Shown here piece by piece: positions 27,650 through 36,549 of a stretch of 64,000 bases of DNA. The position numbers and the translations under genes were made by a program. Source of the DNA: Spirochaetaceae bacterium (lineage in GTDB: Bacteria > Spirochaetota > Spirochaetia > Treponematales > Treponemataceae); the NCBI GenBank assembly GCA_017936665.1, contig JAGBFB010000006.1, forward strand, positions 62,001 through 126,000, in the 5' to 3' direction. The notes under the pieces are model-generated. The model did no database searches, was not told the DNA's origin, and saw nothing but the letters and a program-made list of their open reading frames with translations. Numbering within the stretch: the first letter of the stretch is position 1; each line of letters opens with the position of its first letter.

Positions 27650-29023
27650 TTAATTTTCTATTGTAAGGTTTTTAACCCATCTTTCTTTTTTTAGTTGCCA
27701 TTCTGCAATAATTACTTTTACAAAATCGGTAAGTTTTAAAACTGCAAACATTAAAACAGGTCCCCAATTTGTAAATCTTGCAACAAGTAAAATTCCAGGC
27801 AAAAATAACAATGTATTTACGGTTACATCAGTTACTGTTCCCATTATTGCATCTCCACCAGCACGAGCAGTAGAAAATTGTGCATTTAAATAAGTCCAAA
27901 CAGGTAAGTATAATCCTATAATTAAAAGCATATTTTGTGCAATATCAATTGCATCTGGACTAATGTTTCTAAAAACGAATTTTAATAAACCACCAGAAGC
28001 AATTAATGCAATTCCAAAAACTGCTCCTGAAACTAAAGCTCCAGATTTCATCCATCGTGAATGTAGTTTGCCTTCTTCAAGTTTTCCTTGACCTAAAGTT
28101 CCACCGATAATTACTGCTGTGGCACAGGCAACTCCGTTTATTATAAGCTGGAAAAGATTTGCAATTGACCAAGCAGCAGACATTCCTGCAACAACTTCTG
28201 AACCACCACGCCCATTATATACTCGATTCATAATTGTTTCTGTCAAAATCCAAGACATTTCTGAAAGAATAACAAATAAAAATTTTCGTAAAATTTCACA
28301 AAATAAGGAAAATTTAATTTTGAAAATATCTTTCCATTTTGAAAAGAATAATGGTTTTTTAACATAACAATAAATTAGATAAGTTGCCAACTCCACAAGA
28401 CGTGCAATCAATGTTGCAATGGCAGCACCTTTTACTTCTAAACGAGGAGCACCTAAATTTCCGTAAATAAAAACCCAGTTAAAAAAAGTATTTACTAAAG
28501 TAGCAATTATTGAAACATATAAAGGAGTTTTTACATTTTCAGATTCTCGCATACTTGAACCTATGCAAGTAGAAACTACAATTGGAACCCAAGTAAAAGC
28601 GACAATTTTTAAATATTTAATTCCTTCAATAGTTATTTCATGTTGATTTAGATTTCCTTTAAGCATAAAATCCATCATAAATCTTGGTAAGAAATAACAG
28701 CATGCTGTATATAAAATTCCTACTGAAACTCCAATGATTATTTTGAAGCGGTATGCTTGCTTCATTCCCTCCCCATCTTTTTTTCCGTTGTATTGGGAGA
28801 TGTAAATTCCACCAGCAGTTGTAATGGAGTTGATTAAAATAAAGATAACCATGTTCAACTGGTTTGCAACATTTATAGAACTGTATTTTATGTTTCCTAA
28901 ATCAGAAACCATAAAATTATCTATCAATGAAATTAAACTCTGAATCAAAAGTTGAAACATTATTGGCAAAGCAATATTTAATGCTTTTTTATAAAAACTA
29001 ATGGGACCAAAAAGAGAATTCAT
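27650..29023 (-). CDS. MATE-family multidrug/sodium efflux transporter
   Basis: 457 aa with about twelve membrane helices in two halves. MATE features include the N-terminal ALPIMFQLLIQSLISLIDNF, the conserved Gly-rich loops and the segment NAQFSTARAGGDAIMGTVTD in the second half. It would export cationic compounds by Na+ or H+ antiport; the substrate is unknown. The CDF gene follows after 19 bp and GtrA lies 28 bp upstream, so an operon is likely. Confidence 0.9.
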   Translation of the reverse strand: MNSLFGPISFYKKALNIALPIMFQLLIQSLISLIDNFMVSDLGNIKYSSINVANQLNMVIFILINSITTAGGIYISQYNGKKDGEGMKQAYRFKIIIGVSVGILYTACCYFLPRFMMDFMLKGNLNQHEITIEGIKYLKIVAFTWVPIVVSTCIGSSMRESENVKTPLYVSIIATLVNTFFNWVFIYGNLGAPRLEVKGAAIATLIARLVELATYLIYCYVKKPLFFSKWKDIFKIKFSLFCEILRKFLFVILSEMSWILTETIMNRVYNGRGGSEVVAGMSAAWSIANLFQLIINGVACATAVIIGGTLGQGKLEEGKLHSRWMKSGALVSGAVFGIALIASGGLLKFVFRNISPDAIDIAQNMLLIIGLYLPVWTYLNAQFSTARAGGDAIMGTVTDVTVNTLLFLPGILLVARFTNWGPVLMFAVLKLTDFVKVIIAEWQLKKERWVKNLTIEN

Positions 29024-29051
29024 AAATTTTCCTAAAATAAATATTTTGTAA

Positions 29052-29453
29052 TTAGTTTTTAGGTTTCTTAAAAATTAAGAATTTTCCTAAAAGGTAATTG
29101 ATAAATCCAAAAAAAGCTGATGAAAAAACTTTTATAGGAATATCTGGTAATTTCTGTTTATCAACAAAAAAGAACATTGTCAATACATCACCAAGACCAC
29201 TTATTAAACGAGAAAAGAGGAAAATTAGTAAAGCTAATATCAATTGCAAAAATTTTTTATTTGCCCCTGGGAATACAAAAATTTGATTACAGAAGAATGC
29301 AAAAACATTTGCCAATAACCAAGCAAATGCTGTTGAAATGACAGTAGAAAACTCAAAAATTCTTGTAAATAAAGCATATAAAAGTGTGTTAATTAAGGCA
29401 GCAATAACTCCATAAAAAACATATTTTATAAACTGTGTAAAATTTTTATTCAT
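29052..29453 (-). CDS. GtrA-family membrane protein
   Basis: 133 aa with four membrane helices and the GtrA pattern (FIKYVFYGVIAALINTLLYA, then WLLANVFAFFCNQIFVFPG). GtrA-type proteins help move lipid-linked sugars across the membrane or are linked to glycosylation. I place the start at the ATG at 29453; a TTG one codon earlier also exists. It follows the upstream gene by 6 bp. Confidence 0.88.
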   Translation of the reverse strand: MNKNFTQFIKYVFYGVIAALINTLLYALFTRIFEFSTVISTAFAWLLANVFAFFCNQIFVFPGANKKFLQLILALLIFLFSRLISGLGDVLTMFFFVDKQKLPDIPIKVFSSAFFGFINYLLGKFLIFKKPKN

Positions 29454-29459
29454 CAAATT

Positions 29460-31124
29460 TTAATAACCATCAGACATTGCACGATTAAGGTCTCTTTGAT
29501 AAAGTTCTTGATAAATAAGAGCACGAGTTTTCAATTTTTCTTTTATTTCTTGTGCAAAAGGAATATGTCTCCAGAAAATTCCACGAACTTCTTTATCAAG
29601 TTTTTGAAGACCTTCACTTTCTTTTGTCATCCAGAGAATATAATCGTTTATAAAGAATTCTTTTACATCACCTTTAATTTTTTGAGAAGAAAACCATTGA
29701 TAGTACTGACCTGTAAGACCTTCTTCCATCCAATAATAAGATGCTTTTTCTTTTGCAACTTGCCAACGTAAATCAGCAACAGCTAATAAAACAGAAATTT
29801 GTAAATTTTTTGGATACATTGGAACAACAATTCTTCCACGGCTTGTAACACGATTATATTTATCAAAAGGTTCCCAACAAAAACCAAAATCTCCATAAGT
29901 TGGAACTAAAATAACATAAGGAACAATTCTGTTTTGAACATTTTTGTGAATACGACAAAAAGCCCCTGGGTCTAAAGACTCAACCCATGCAAGTTGCTCT
30001 AAAACATTTTCTCTAAAACCTGTTCCTTTTGGTAATGAATGATAAAATTCTCTTGTGAAAATTGGAAAGTGATTTCCTCTACGACCAATAGTCATTTTTG
30101 CCATTTGTCTAACAGTATCAAATTCCGTCATAAAGTCGGCACTATTTACTTCAGTATCTGAAGTTGGTAAATTTTGCAATCTTGATTCAAGTGAACGTGC
30201 CGTATTATTTGCTTCATCAAGTTCTCTTGTATATCCTGCAATTTCTCTATCGATTTTAAGAAGAGTTTTCAGTTTATCTGTAATTTCAGTAGCGAGTTTT
30301 TTTTGACCTTCAGATAAACATTCTCTATGACCATTTTTTCCAGGATTTATTGGATGATCGCAAAAACGGTCAACTCGAGATTTTAATTCTGCTTCAATCA
30401 TATTGCGTTCATTTTCTTTAGCACTAAGCATATTTTCTGCATTTTGCAATTTACCATTATTTTTAGTTTGAAGTTGCATCAATCGAGTTGCTTCTTCTTG
30501 ATTGCCACCTTTTCCATTCCTTGCGTTTTTTGGTTTTGCTTCGTCTGTTGCAGAAAGTGTAATTTTACCTGATGAAATTCCTTGAAACCATTCATCAAGA
30601 TAATAAATTGGTTCTCCAAGATTATTTTCTAATATTGCTTTAGAAAAAAGTTCCTTTTGCTCAGCAGTAAAGAGAGAAGGTAAAACAACGCCATAACGTA
30701 AAACCATTCTTTTACATAAAGGAGTTCTTGCGGAATTCATTTTTAGTGCAACAGATTTCAAAAATTCCCAATAAATAGGTACGATTTGTTGTCTAAAAAC
30801 AGTTTTATCTTTTACATCTTTACAAGTAAGATATTTTGTAAGCATATTATGCAATCTTTGAGAAGCTTCATTTTCTCCAGAAAGAGCAGTTTTATAATAT
30901 GCAGCATCTGTAAAAACAGGATTAGGTGTATCTAAAAAATATTTTTCTATTGGTTTAAATGTTTTTTTGCTTAAATCAACAGATGCCTGGTTTGAAGGTT
31001 TATTAGAAGATTTACTCTCAACAGGAACTTCTGGAATATCATCTAAAGATGGCAAATTTGAGTTAGGCAAACTATCTGTGTCAGCTAATAAAGCAGCAAT
31101 ATCTGGTGAAATATCATCGTTCAT
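29460..31124 (-). CDS. Cytoplasmic coiled-coil protein of unknown function
   Basis: 554 aa without signal peptide or membrane helix. The N-terminus is acidic and Pro/Ser-rich. Residues about 205-315 are a likely coiled coil (many Glu/Lys/Leu, with an Arg/Cys-containing break). The C-terminal 200 residues are rich in Tyr/Trp and look globular (RIVPYVILVPTYGDFGFCWE). I do not recognise a family. It heads the row leading to gtrA, MATE and CDF and is divergent from the gene at 31254. Confidence 0.65.
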   Translation of the reverse strand: MNDDISPDIAALLADTDSLPNSNLPSLDDIPEVPVESKSSNKPSNQASVDLSKKTFKPIEKYFLDTPNPVFTDAAYYKTALSGENEASQRLHNMLTKYLTCKDVKDKTVFRQQIVPIYWEFLKSVALKMNSARTPLCKRMVLRYGVVLPSLFTAEQKELFSKAILENNLGEPIYYLDEWFQGISSGKITLSATDEAKPKNARNGKGGNQEEATRLMQLQTKNNGKLQNAENMLSAKENERNMIEAELKSRVDRFCDHPINPGKNGHRECLSEGQKKLATEITDKLKTLLKIDREIAGYTRELDEANNTARSLESRLQNLPTSDTEVNSADFMTEFDTVRQMAKMTIGRRGNHFPIFTREFYHSLPKGTGFRENVLEQLAWVESLDPGAFCRIHKNVQNRIVPYVILVPTYGDFGFCWEPFDKYNRVTSRGRIVVPMYPKNLQISVLLAVADLRWQVAKEKASYYWMEEGLTGQYYQWFSSQKIKGDVKEFFINDYILWMTKESEGLQKLDKEVRGIFWRHIPFAQEIKEKLKTRALIYQELYQRDLNRAMSDGY

Positions 31125-31253
31125 AATACATATATTTTATCACTTGAAACGATAAATAGCAAATATTTTTTCTCCATAATAGAATAATTGAAACTTAATT
31201 TTTACTTGACGGTTGATAAATCCTTCTATAAACTATTACACATGGAGGATAAT

Positions 31254-33917
31254 ATGGAAAAAAGTTCTAAAAAAAAGAAAAATCCCATAGTTAAATTTTT
31301 ATTAGGTATTTTAATTTTCCTTTTAGTAATTATTTTAGTTCTATCTGTTTGGTTTATTTATTCCGCTTTAGATAAACAAAATTCACTTTCGATGTTGCCT
31401 GTAGGCTATTCTACTTATTTGCGCACAGATTCCGCTTGGGATGCTATTGACCCTCTTATAGACTTACAAGCAGCAGATATATTGCTTTCATCTCCGGAAT
31501 TTTCTCAATTTAGAGAACCTTTTATGGCATTTAGAAGTTCAACTTTAAGAACTAATAAACTTTTTACAACTTTGCTTTCTCGTAGAGTTGATGGTGCTTT
31601 ATATTCCGATGAAAACTCAAATCAATATTTTACTGCATTAATCGATTTAGGATTTTTATCAGGAATTACTCGTCCTTCAAAATACTTTATTCAATTTGTA
31701 ATTGATAAAATTGGTCTTGAAGGTTTTTCTGTAAAAGAAAATCACTATGAATATAAAAATGGAAATTCAATATATTATATTAAACCTGTAAAAAATCTTG
31801 TTTTGGTAAGTAGTAGCAAAGAACTTTTTGATCAAGCATTAACTTGTAAAAATGATGAAAATTACACAGAAGAAGAAAAAGAAATGCTACTGGCAAAACC
31901 AACGCAACCAATAAAAGTTGTTGTAGATGCCAGACAATTAGCTCTTTCTTTAACAGAACAAATACCAGTATTTAATAAAATTGCTTCTATGCTAAGTAGA
32001 GAAAGTTTAAGTGTACTTTCTTTTGGAATTACAGATGAACAAATAAATATCAATGCAGATTTTCCTTTTGCAATTTCTGATGAACTAGAAAAAATGCCAG
32101 GCTTTTCAGGATTAAGTAAAATTCTTGAAAAAAATTCTACAATGCCAAAACTTATTTCATCTTTAAGTGATGATGTTCAGTATTACACAATTATAAAAGC
32201 AGGTTCTATACAAGAATTAAAAACAGCAGTGTTTCCTTTAATGCCAACAGAAATGAATTTAAATTCACTTTGGATGATGGGAAATACTTTGTGTTCAACA
32301 ATTTTTGGTGCAACTATAGATGAAATAATTTGTTCGTGGACAGGTGATGAATTTGCAGTTGTTGGAATAGAAGGATTAAATGATCCAGTTTTTGTAATGC
32401 AAATTTCCGATGAAAAACAACGAAAGAAAATTTTTGATAAAATAATTTCTTCGATAATCATTAATGACGATACAAGTTTAATTTTAGATGGAGTAAGATT
32501 ACCTCGTTTAGAATTTCCTGGATTTTTGCAAGGTTTATTAAAAAGTTTTGACATAAATTTACCAAATCCATATTATATGATTAAAGATGGATTTATTTAT
32601 TTTTCAACGGCACCAGAAACTTTATCATCAATTCATACTTCATTAGCAAATGGAAATAAAATTTCTAAAAATGAAAATTGGAAAGTTGTTTCCACAAATC
32701 AAAAAAACAATGCCACGATAAGTTTGTTTTATGATTTGGCAAGAAGTATTCCTTTCTTTTTAAGAGGAAATAATTATGTTTCAAAAATTTTGCAACTGTA
32801 TACAATCGGAAGATGTGATATTAGAATTGAAGATTCAGTTTTAAAATGTCAGTTGCAAGCAAATTCAAAACGCACAGGTTCGTTAAAAGAAATTCCAGGT
32901 TATCCAATTAGTTTATCAGGAACTTCTGATTACAAACTTTATCTTTCACCAATAAAAAATTCTAATAAAATTTTTTGGATAGAAGATAATAATAAAATTA
33001 AAATGATGAACATTTCTTCAATGGAAGTTACAGAAAGAAAAATTGATTCATCAAAAATAAATATTTGTACAGCAAAAAAAGAATTATCTTCTGGTGGAGT
33101 TTTGTGGGTAACAACTTCAGAAGGAAATATTTTCTTGTTAAATGAAAATTTAGAAGACGTTGCAAATTTTCCAATAATGATTTCTGGAATACCATCAGGA
33201 GATTCTTCAAGTTTTGATGAGGGGTTAATAATTCCCTTAGAAAAAAAATTGTGCTATGTTTACCTAGATGGAAAAGAAAAAATTATTGACTTACCAATAA
33301 CAGGATCAATAAAATCAAATCCAACTGTGTTAAATAAAAATGTTGCAATTTACGATAAAAGTTTTGCAGGAAAAATTTTTGTTTTAGAAAATGATGTTTG
33401 TATAAATCAAGAAAATCCTTTTATGATTTCTGGAATTGCTTTTGGTAGTCCATCACTTTTAAAATCAAAATCAATTTTGTATACAGGTTTTATAAATCAA
33501 GCTGGTAATTTGTACATCTGGTCTGAAAAAAATTTAAGAGATGAATTTCCAAAAAAATTAAATGGAGTTTTTTATTCTAATCTTGTAAATAACGGAAAAT
33601 ATTTTTATGCAGTTTCTTCAGTTGGTGAAATTTTTAGAATTGATGTAAACGGAAATTATATTTCTGTAAAAATTCCTAACATCAGTGTAAAAGAAGGTTA
33701 CATAACTGTTGCAAGTCAAGATAACGGAGTGAACAATATTTATCTAACAACAGATGGAAATGTTATTTATGGTTTTAATGAAAACTTAGAATTACTTTCA
33801 GGCTTTCCTTTAGCTGGATGTGGAGCACCAATTTTTACAGATGTAAATGGTGATAGGATTTTAGATTGTCTTGTTCAAACAATCGATAAAAAAATTAATG
33901 CTTGGAATTTGCGATAA
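31254..33917 (+). CDS. Membrane-anchored protein with C-terminal propeller-like repeats
   Basis: 887 aa. I use the ATG at 31254 because GGAGG lies right before it; in-frame ATGs upstream overlap that site. A Lys-rich N-terminus and one membrane helix (about residues 10-36) anchor a large outside domain. Residues about 40-540 recall DUF3352-type proteins (VGYSTYLRTDSAWDAIDPLI). From about 560 on there are beta-propeller-like repeats, ending in an FG-GAP-like motif (FTDVNGDRILDCLVQTIDKK). Function is unknown, perhaps envelope assembly. A lipoprotein gene follows after 18 bp. Confidence 0.65.
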   Translation: MEKSSKKKKNPIVKFLLGILIFLLVIILVLSVWFIYSALDKQNSLSMLPVGYSTYLRTDSAWDAIDPLIDLQAADILLSSPEFSQFREPFMAFRSSTLRTNKLFTTLLSRRVDGALYSDENSNQYFTALIDLGFLSGITRPSKYFIQFVIDKIGLEGFSVKENHYEYKNGNSIYYIKPVKNLVLVSSSKELFDQALTCKNDENYTEEEKEMLLAKPTQPIKVVVDARQLALSLTEQIPVFNKIASMLSRESLSVLSFGITDEQININADFPFAISDELEKMPGFSGLSKILEKNSTMPKLISSLSDDVQYYTIIKAGSIQELKTAVFPLMPTEMNLNSLWMMGNTLCSTIFGATIDEIICSWTGDEFAVVGIEGLNDPVFVMQISDEKQRKKIFDKIISSIIINDDTSLILDGVRLPRLEFPGFLQGLLKSFDINLPNPYYMIKDGFIYFSTAPETLSSIHTSLANGNKISKNENWKVVSTNQKNNATISLFYDLARSIPFFLRGNNYVSKILQLYTIGRCDIRIEDSVLKCQLQANSKRTGSLKEIPGYPISLSGTSDYKLYLSPIKNSNKIFWIEDNNKIKMMNISSMEVTERKIDSSKINICTAKKELSSGGVLWVTTSEGNIFLLNENLEDVANFPIMISGIPSGDSSSFDEGLIIPLEKKLCYVYLDGKEKIIDLPITGSIKSNPTVLNKNVAIYDKSFAGKIFVLENDVCINQENPFMISGIAFGSPSLLKSKSILYTGFINQAGNLYIWSEKNLRDEFPKKLNGVFYSNLVNNGKYFYAVSSVGEIFRIDVNGNYISVKIPNISVKEGYITVASQDNGVNNIYLTTDGNVIYGFNENLELLSGFPLAGCGAPIFTDVNGDRILDCLVQTIDKKINAWNLR

Positions 33918-33935
33918 TATAAAAGGATAATTAAA

Positions 33936-35045
33936 ATGAAAAAAAATATTTTTACACAATTACTAATTTTTTTAATTTTGGTTTTAAGTTTTTCTTGTAC
34001 ATCTTTACAACAGGATGTAATGATTTCTTCAGTTGATGCAGAAAATATAGAAGAGTTTCAAGAAATTGAAAGTCAAGTTGCACTTCTTGATGCTTCATTT
34101 TGTCTTGGTGAAAAAAATTCTGTAACTACAAAACTTACAGAAGATACTATAAAGCAAATTGATATTTTACTTTTAGAAAGTGGTTTAGAAAAAGAAGCTC
34201 AATCTAGGCTTTGGGCATTGAAGGGAATTATCTTTTTTACAGAAGGAAAAAAAATAAAAGCAAGTGAATGTTTTGACTTTGCAAATGATTTGTACAAAGG
34301 CGAAGTTTTTACAATGATTTTAGGAAGCCGACTTGAATTAGTAAAATTAACAGAAGATGAAAAAATTGCAAGTGCAGATAAAAAATTGCTTCTTCTTGAA
34401 AAAGCAATAAATGATTTTAAGGAAGCAAAATATTTAGATGCAGTTGCAAAATTTGATGAAGCATTTATTTCATTACCTAGTTATTATCATTATGCTTATT
34501 CAAAATTAAGAAACAAAGCTTGGGAATTAAAAAGTATAAATACAGATTCCGAAAAAACTGATGTAAATCTTTTGCAAATAAATGAAATTACAATTGGTCA
34601 GATGTTAATGATTGCACAAAATGAATCAGACCTTTTGTATAATTATAATGCAGGAAAAAATTTATCAGAAAATGAATTGTACAAAAAAATAAATTCTTAT
34701 GGCTTATTAAATTCTGCAAACGAATTTATGCAAGGAACTTTTGTTGATACAAAAAATAAAATTTCTAAGAATCAAAAAATTAATAGATATATGTGTGCAA
34801 GATTTTTGTGGAATTTATACAACGGAAATAAAAACACAAAAGAAAATTTATCAAATTATTCTGTAATGTTTGCTGGCCAAAAAGAATCTCCTATTCCGGA
34901 TGTTCCAATTAATTCACAAGATTTTGATGCTGTTCTAGGTTGTATAGAATTAGAATTTATGAATCTTACAGATGGAATAAATTTTGAAGGTGAAAAATCA
35001 GTTAGTGGAATTGAATTTAGCGAAAGTTTGAAAAAGGTTCAATGA
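33936..35045 (+). CDS. Lipoprotein with TPR-like and SLH-like segments
   Basis: 369 aa with a lipoprotein signal (lipobox LSFSC). The middle part is helical and repeat-like (ALKGIIFFTEGKKIKASECF, AKYLDAVAKFDEAFISLPSY), similar to TPR units. The last 60 residues, with SPIPDVPINSQDFDAVLGCI and a later DGINFEGEKSVSGIEF, resemble an S-layer homology motif. It could be a periplasmic cell-wall-binding lipoprotein. It starts 18 bp after the upstream envelope gene (AAAGGA site) and is likely co-transcribed. No precise family is recognised. Confidence 0.65.
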   Translation: MKKNIFTQLLIFLILVLSFSCTSLQQDVMISSVDAENIEEFQEIESQVALLDASFCLGEKNSVTTKLTEDTIKQIDILLLESGLEKEAQSRLWALKGIIFFTEGKKIKASECFDFANDLYKGEVFTMILGSRLELVKLTEDEKIASADKKLLLLEKAINDFKEAKYLDAVAKFDEAFISLPSYYHYAYSKLRNKAWELKSINTDSEKTDVNLLQINEITIGQMLMIAQNESDLLYNYNAGKNLSENELYKKINSYGLLNSANEFMQGTFVDTKNKISKNQKINRYMCARFLWNLYNGNKNTKENLSNYSVMFAGQKESPIPDVPINSQDFDAVLGCIELEFMNLTDGINFEGEKSVSGIEFSESLKKVQ

Positions 35046-35066
35046 TTTTTTTGAAAGAAATATTTT

Positions 35067-35408
35067 ATGAAGATTAATTTTAAATTATTATTTCTTTGTG
35101 TCATTGTTGTGTTCGTTGTATTGTTTTGTTTGGCAGTTATGATTCATACAAAAAATAAAAATGAAGAAAAAAATAAGACAATGCAAATCGTAAATCCAAT
35201 GAAAAAATCTACACCACAAGAAATTATTGAAACTATTGGTGTAAAATTTAATGAACCAAAAAATGTAAGTGAAATAAAATATTTTATTATTTCAAATCAA
35301 GTTGCTCAAATGAATTTTATTAAAGATGGAATTTCTTTTACAGCAAGAATAAAACCAGCAAAACAATTTGAAGATATTTCTGGAATGTATTTTAATTGGA
35401 ACAATTAA
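35067..35408 (+). CDS. Short membrane-anchored protein, probably C-terminally truncated
   Basis: 113 aa: one N-terminal membrane helix (residues about 5-27), then an outside domain TPQEIIETIGVKFNEPKNVS up to QFEDISGMYFNWNN. This resembles the N-terminal two thirds of DUF4367-like proteins, in which the DISG-x-Y motif is normally followed by 50 or more residues of beta sheet. Here the frame stops directly after it. The next gene is of another kind, so I suspect a recombination end point. No strong ribosome-binding site is visible. Confidence 0.55.
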   Translation: MKINFKLLFLCVIVVFVVLFCLAVMIHTKNKNEEKNKTMQIVNPMKKSTPQEIIETIGVKFNEPKNVSEIKYFIISNQVAQMNFIKDGISFTARIKPAKQFEDISGMYFNWNN

Positions 35409-35445
35409 ATAAAAATATGTATATTGATTAAACAGAGGGTAAATA

Positions 35446-35817
35446 ATGAAGTATTTTGTTGATATAATTTTACAAGGAAAAAAATTTAATCCAGAAGAGG
35501 TATCAAGTATTCTAGGAATAAATTTTAGAAAATTTCATAAGTCTGGTGATTATAATAAACGATTACATTGTAATGAAATAGAAGGATATGGAATATTATC
35601 TTCTAGAGAAGAACTAACAACAGAAGATGTAATTGACAAGACTATTTTTGAGTATGAAAAAATTTACAAACTAGGTGAAGAAAATTTAGGTATAGAAAGG
35701 AAGATATTCCATCTTTATGTTGAATGTTTGCAAAACTCATTTTCTTTAAAAACTAAATATATAAAAAAAATATGTAATTATTTTTCTGAAATGGAGATTA
35801 CTATTTTGGAGGAGTAA
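35446..35817 (+). CDS. DUF4279-like protein
   Basis: 123-aa cytoplasmic protein. The N-terminal YFVDIILQGKKFNPEEVSSI and LGINFRKFHKSGDY match the opening of DUF4279 proteins (F-x-P-x-x-x-x-x-x-L-G-I). These are small proteins of unknown role often found near immunity genes. It has AGAGGG before its ATG and the Imm26-like gene follows 3 bp after its stop, so they form a pair. Family call is moderate. Confidence 0.55.
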   Translation: MKYFVDIILQGKKFNPEEVSSILGINFRKFHKSGDYNKRLHCNEIEGYGILSSREELTTEDVIDKTIFEYEKIYKLGEENLGIERKIFHLYVECLQNSFSLKTKYIKKICNYFSEMEITILEE

Positions 35818-35820
35818 TAT

Positions 35821-36279
35821 ATGGCACGACGAAAAAAGATTGGTGATATATATAGATTTGATTTTGATGAAAAATATCATTGTTATTGTCAAATTCTAAA
35901 GGAAAACGACGTTTGTTTTTTTGATTTTTATTCTGATAATGAGAACGATAATATAAATGAAATATTAAATAAAAATGAAATATTTCGAATTTGGTTAGAT
36001 AGAGATTGTTTTAAAAGTTCAAAATGGAAATTTATTTGTAATAAAGAACTTTTTGATTCAAGAAAAAATATAACAAAGAAATATAATAAACCTATTGGAA
36101 ATGATTATTATCAAATATATGAAGAAGGTAAATTTGTTAAAGCAACAAGAGAAGAGTGTAAAGGATTAGAATACACAGCTGCATGGACGGAGTTAGGTGT
36201 AATTCAGAGATTAAATTATTATTTTTTTGGAAAAGAATTACCCCAAAATATAAAAAAAGATATACCATTTTATGAGTAA
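35821..36279 (+). CDS. Imm26-like immunity protein
   Basis: 152 aa. The N-terminal KIGDIYRFDFDEKYHCYCQI matches the start of immunity protein 26 (G-D-x-x-x-x-P/D-...-K-Y-x-Y-x-x-V), a cytoplasmic antidote of polymorphic toxins and bacteriocin-like systems. It has a strong GGAGGAG site. No toxin gene lies in the neighbourhood, so it would be an orphan immunity gene acquired against toxins of other cells. This role is inferred from the family. Confidence 0.6.
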   Translation: MARRKKIGDIYRFDFDEKYHCYCQILKENDVCFFDFYSDNENDNINEILNKNEIFRIWLDRDCFKSSKWKFICNKELFDSRKNITKKYNKPIGNDYYQIYEEGKFVKATREECKGLEYTAAWTELGVIQRLNYYFFGKELPQNIKKDIPFYE

Positions 36280-36341
36280 AAAAAACGGAAAGGACAAGTT
36301 AAAACATAGTATTTTCTAGTTGTTCTAATTGTATTTCCAAT

Positions 36342-36358
36342 TCCCATCAATAAAAATT
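36342..36358. repeat. 17-bp direct repeat, left copy
   Basis: TCCCATCAATAAAAATT here and again at 37931-37947, on the two sides of the DUF4143 ATPase gene. Weaker similarity extends about 12 bp to the left of both copies. Confidence 0.75.
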
Positions 36359-36389
36359 TGTAGAAAGAAAGGATTTAGACCTACAAATT
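36355..36389. repeat. Hairpin overlapping the left direct repeat
   Basis: AATTTGTAG (36355-36363) pairs perfectly with CTACAAATT (36381-36389) around a 17-nt purine-rich loop. The rest of the 36280-36549 gap holds no gene. Confidence 0.45.
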
Positions 36390-36492
36390 CAGGTAGTATT
36401 GGACTCATTTTGTTCGTTCAAGTTCTTTACGCAACTATGTTGATATGGTTGTTAAGCAAGTTTCTTAAAATAGTATATTTGCATAAAAGATA

Positions 36493-36542
36493 AGGGGATT
36501 TTGAATATTTTCCTTGATATCCTTCAGGGGATTTTGTATAAT
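36493..36542 (+). promoter_or_regulatory. Promoter of the DUF4143 ATPase with repeated AGGGGATTTTG
   Basis: TTGATA (36514-36519), 17-bp spacer, perfect TATAAT (36537-36542), 7 nt to the ATG, no Shine-Dalgarno. The 11-mer AGGGGATTTTG occurs at 36493-36503 and again at 36526-36536 inside the spacer, 33 bp apart, a possible repressor site pair. Confidence 0.6.
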
Positions 36543-36549
36543 TTAAGGC

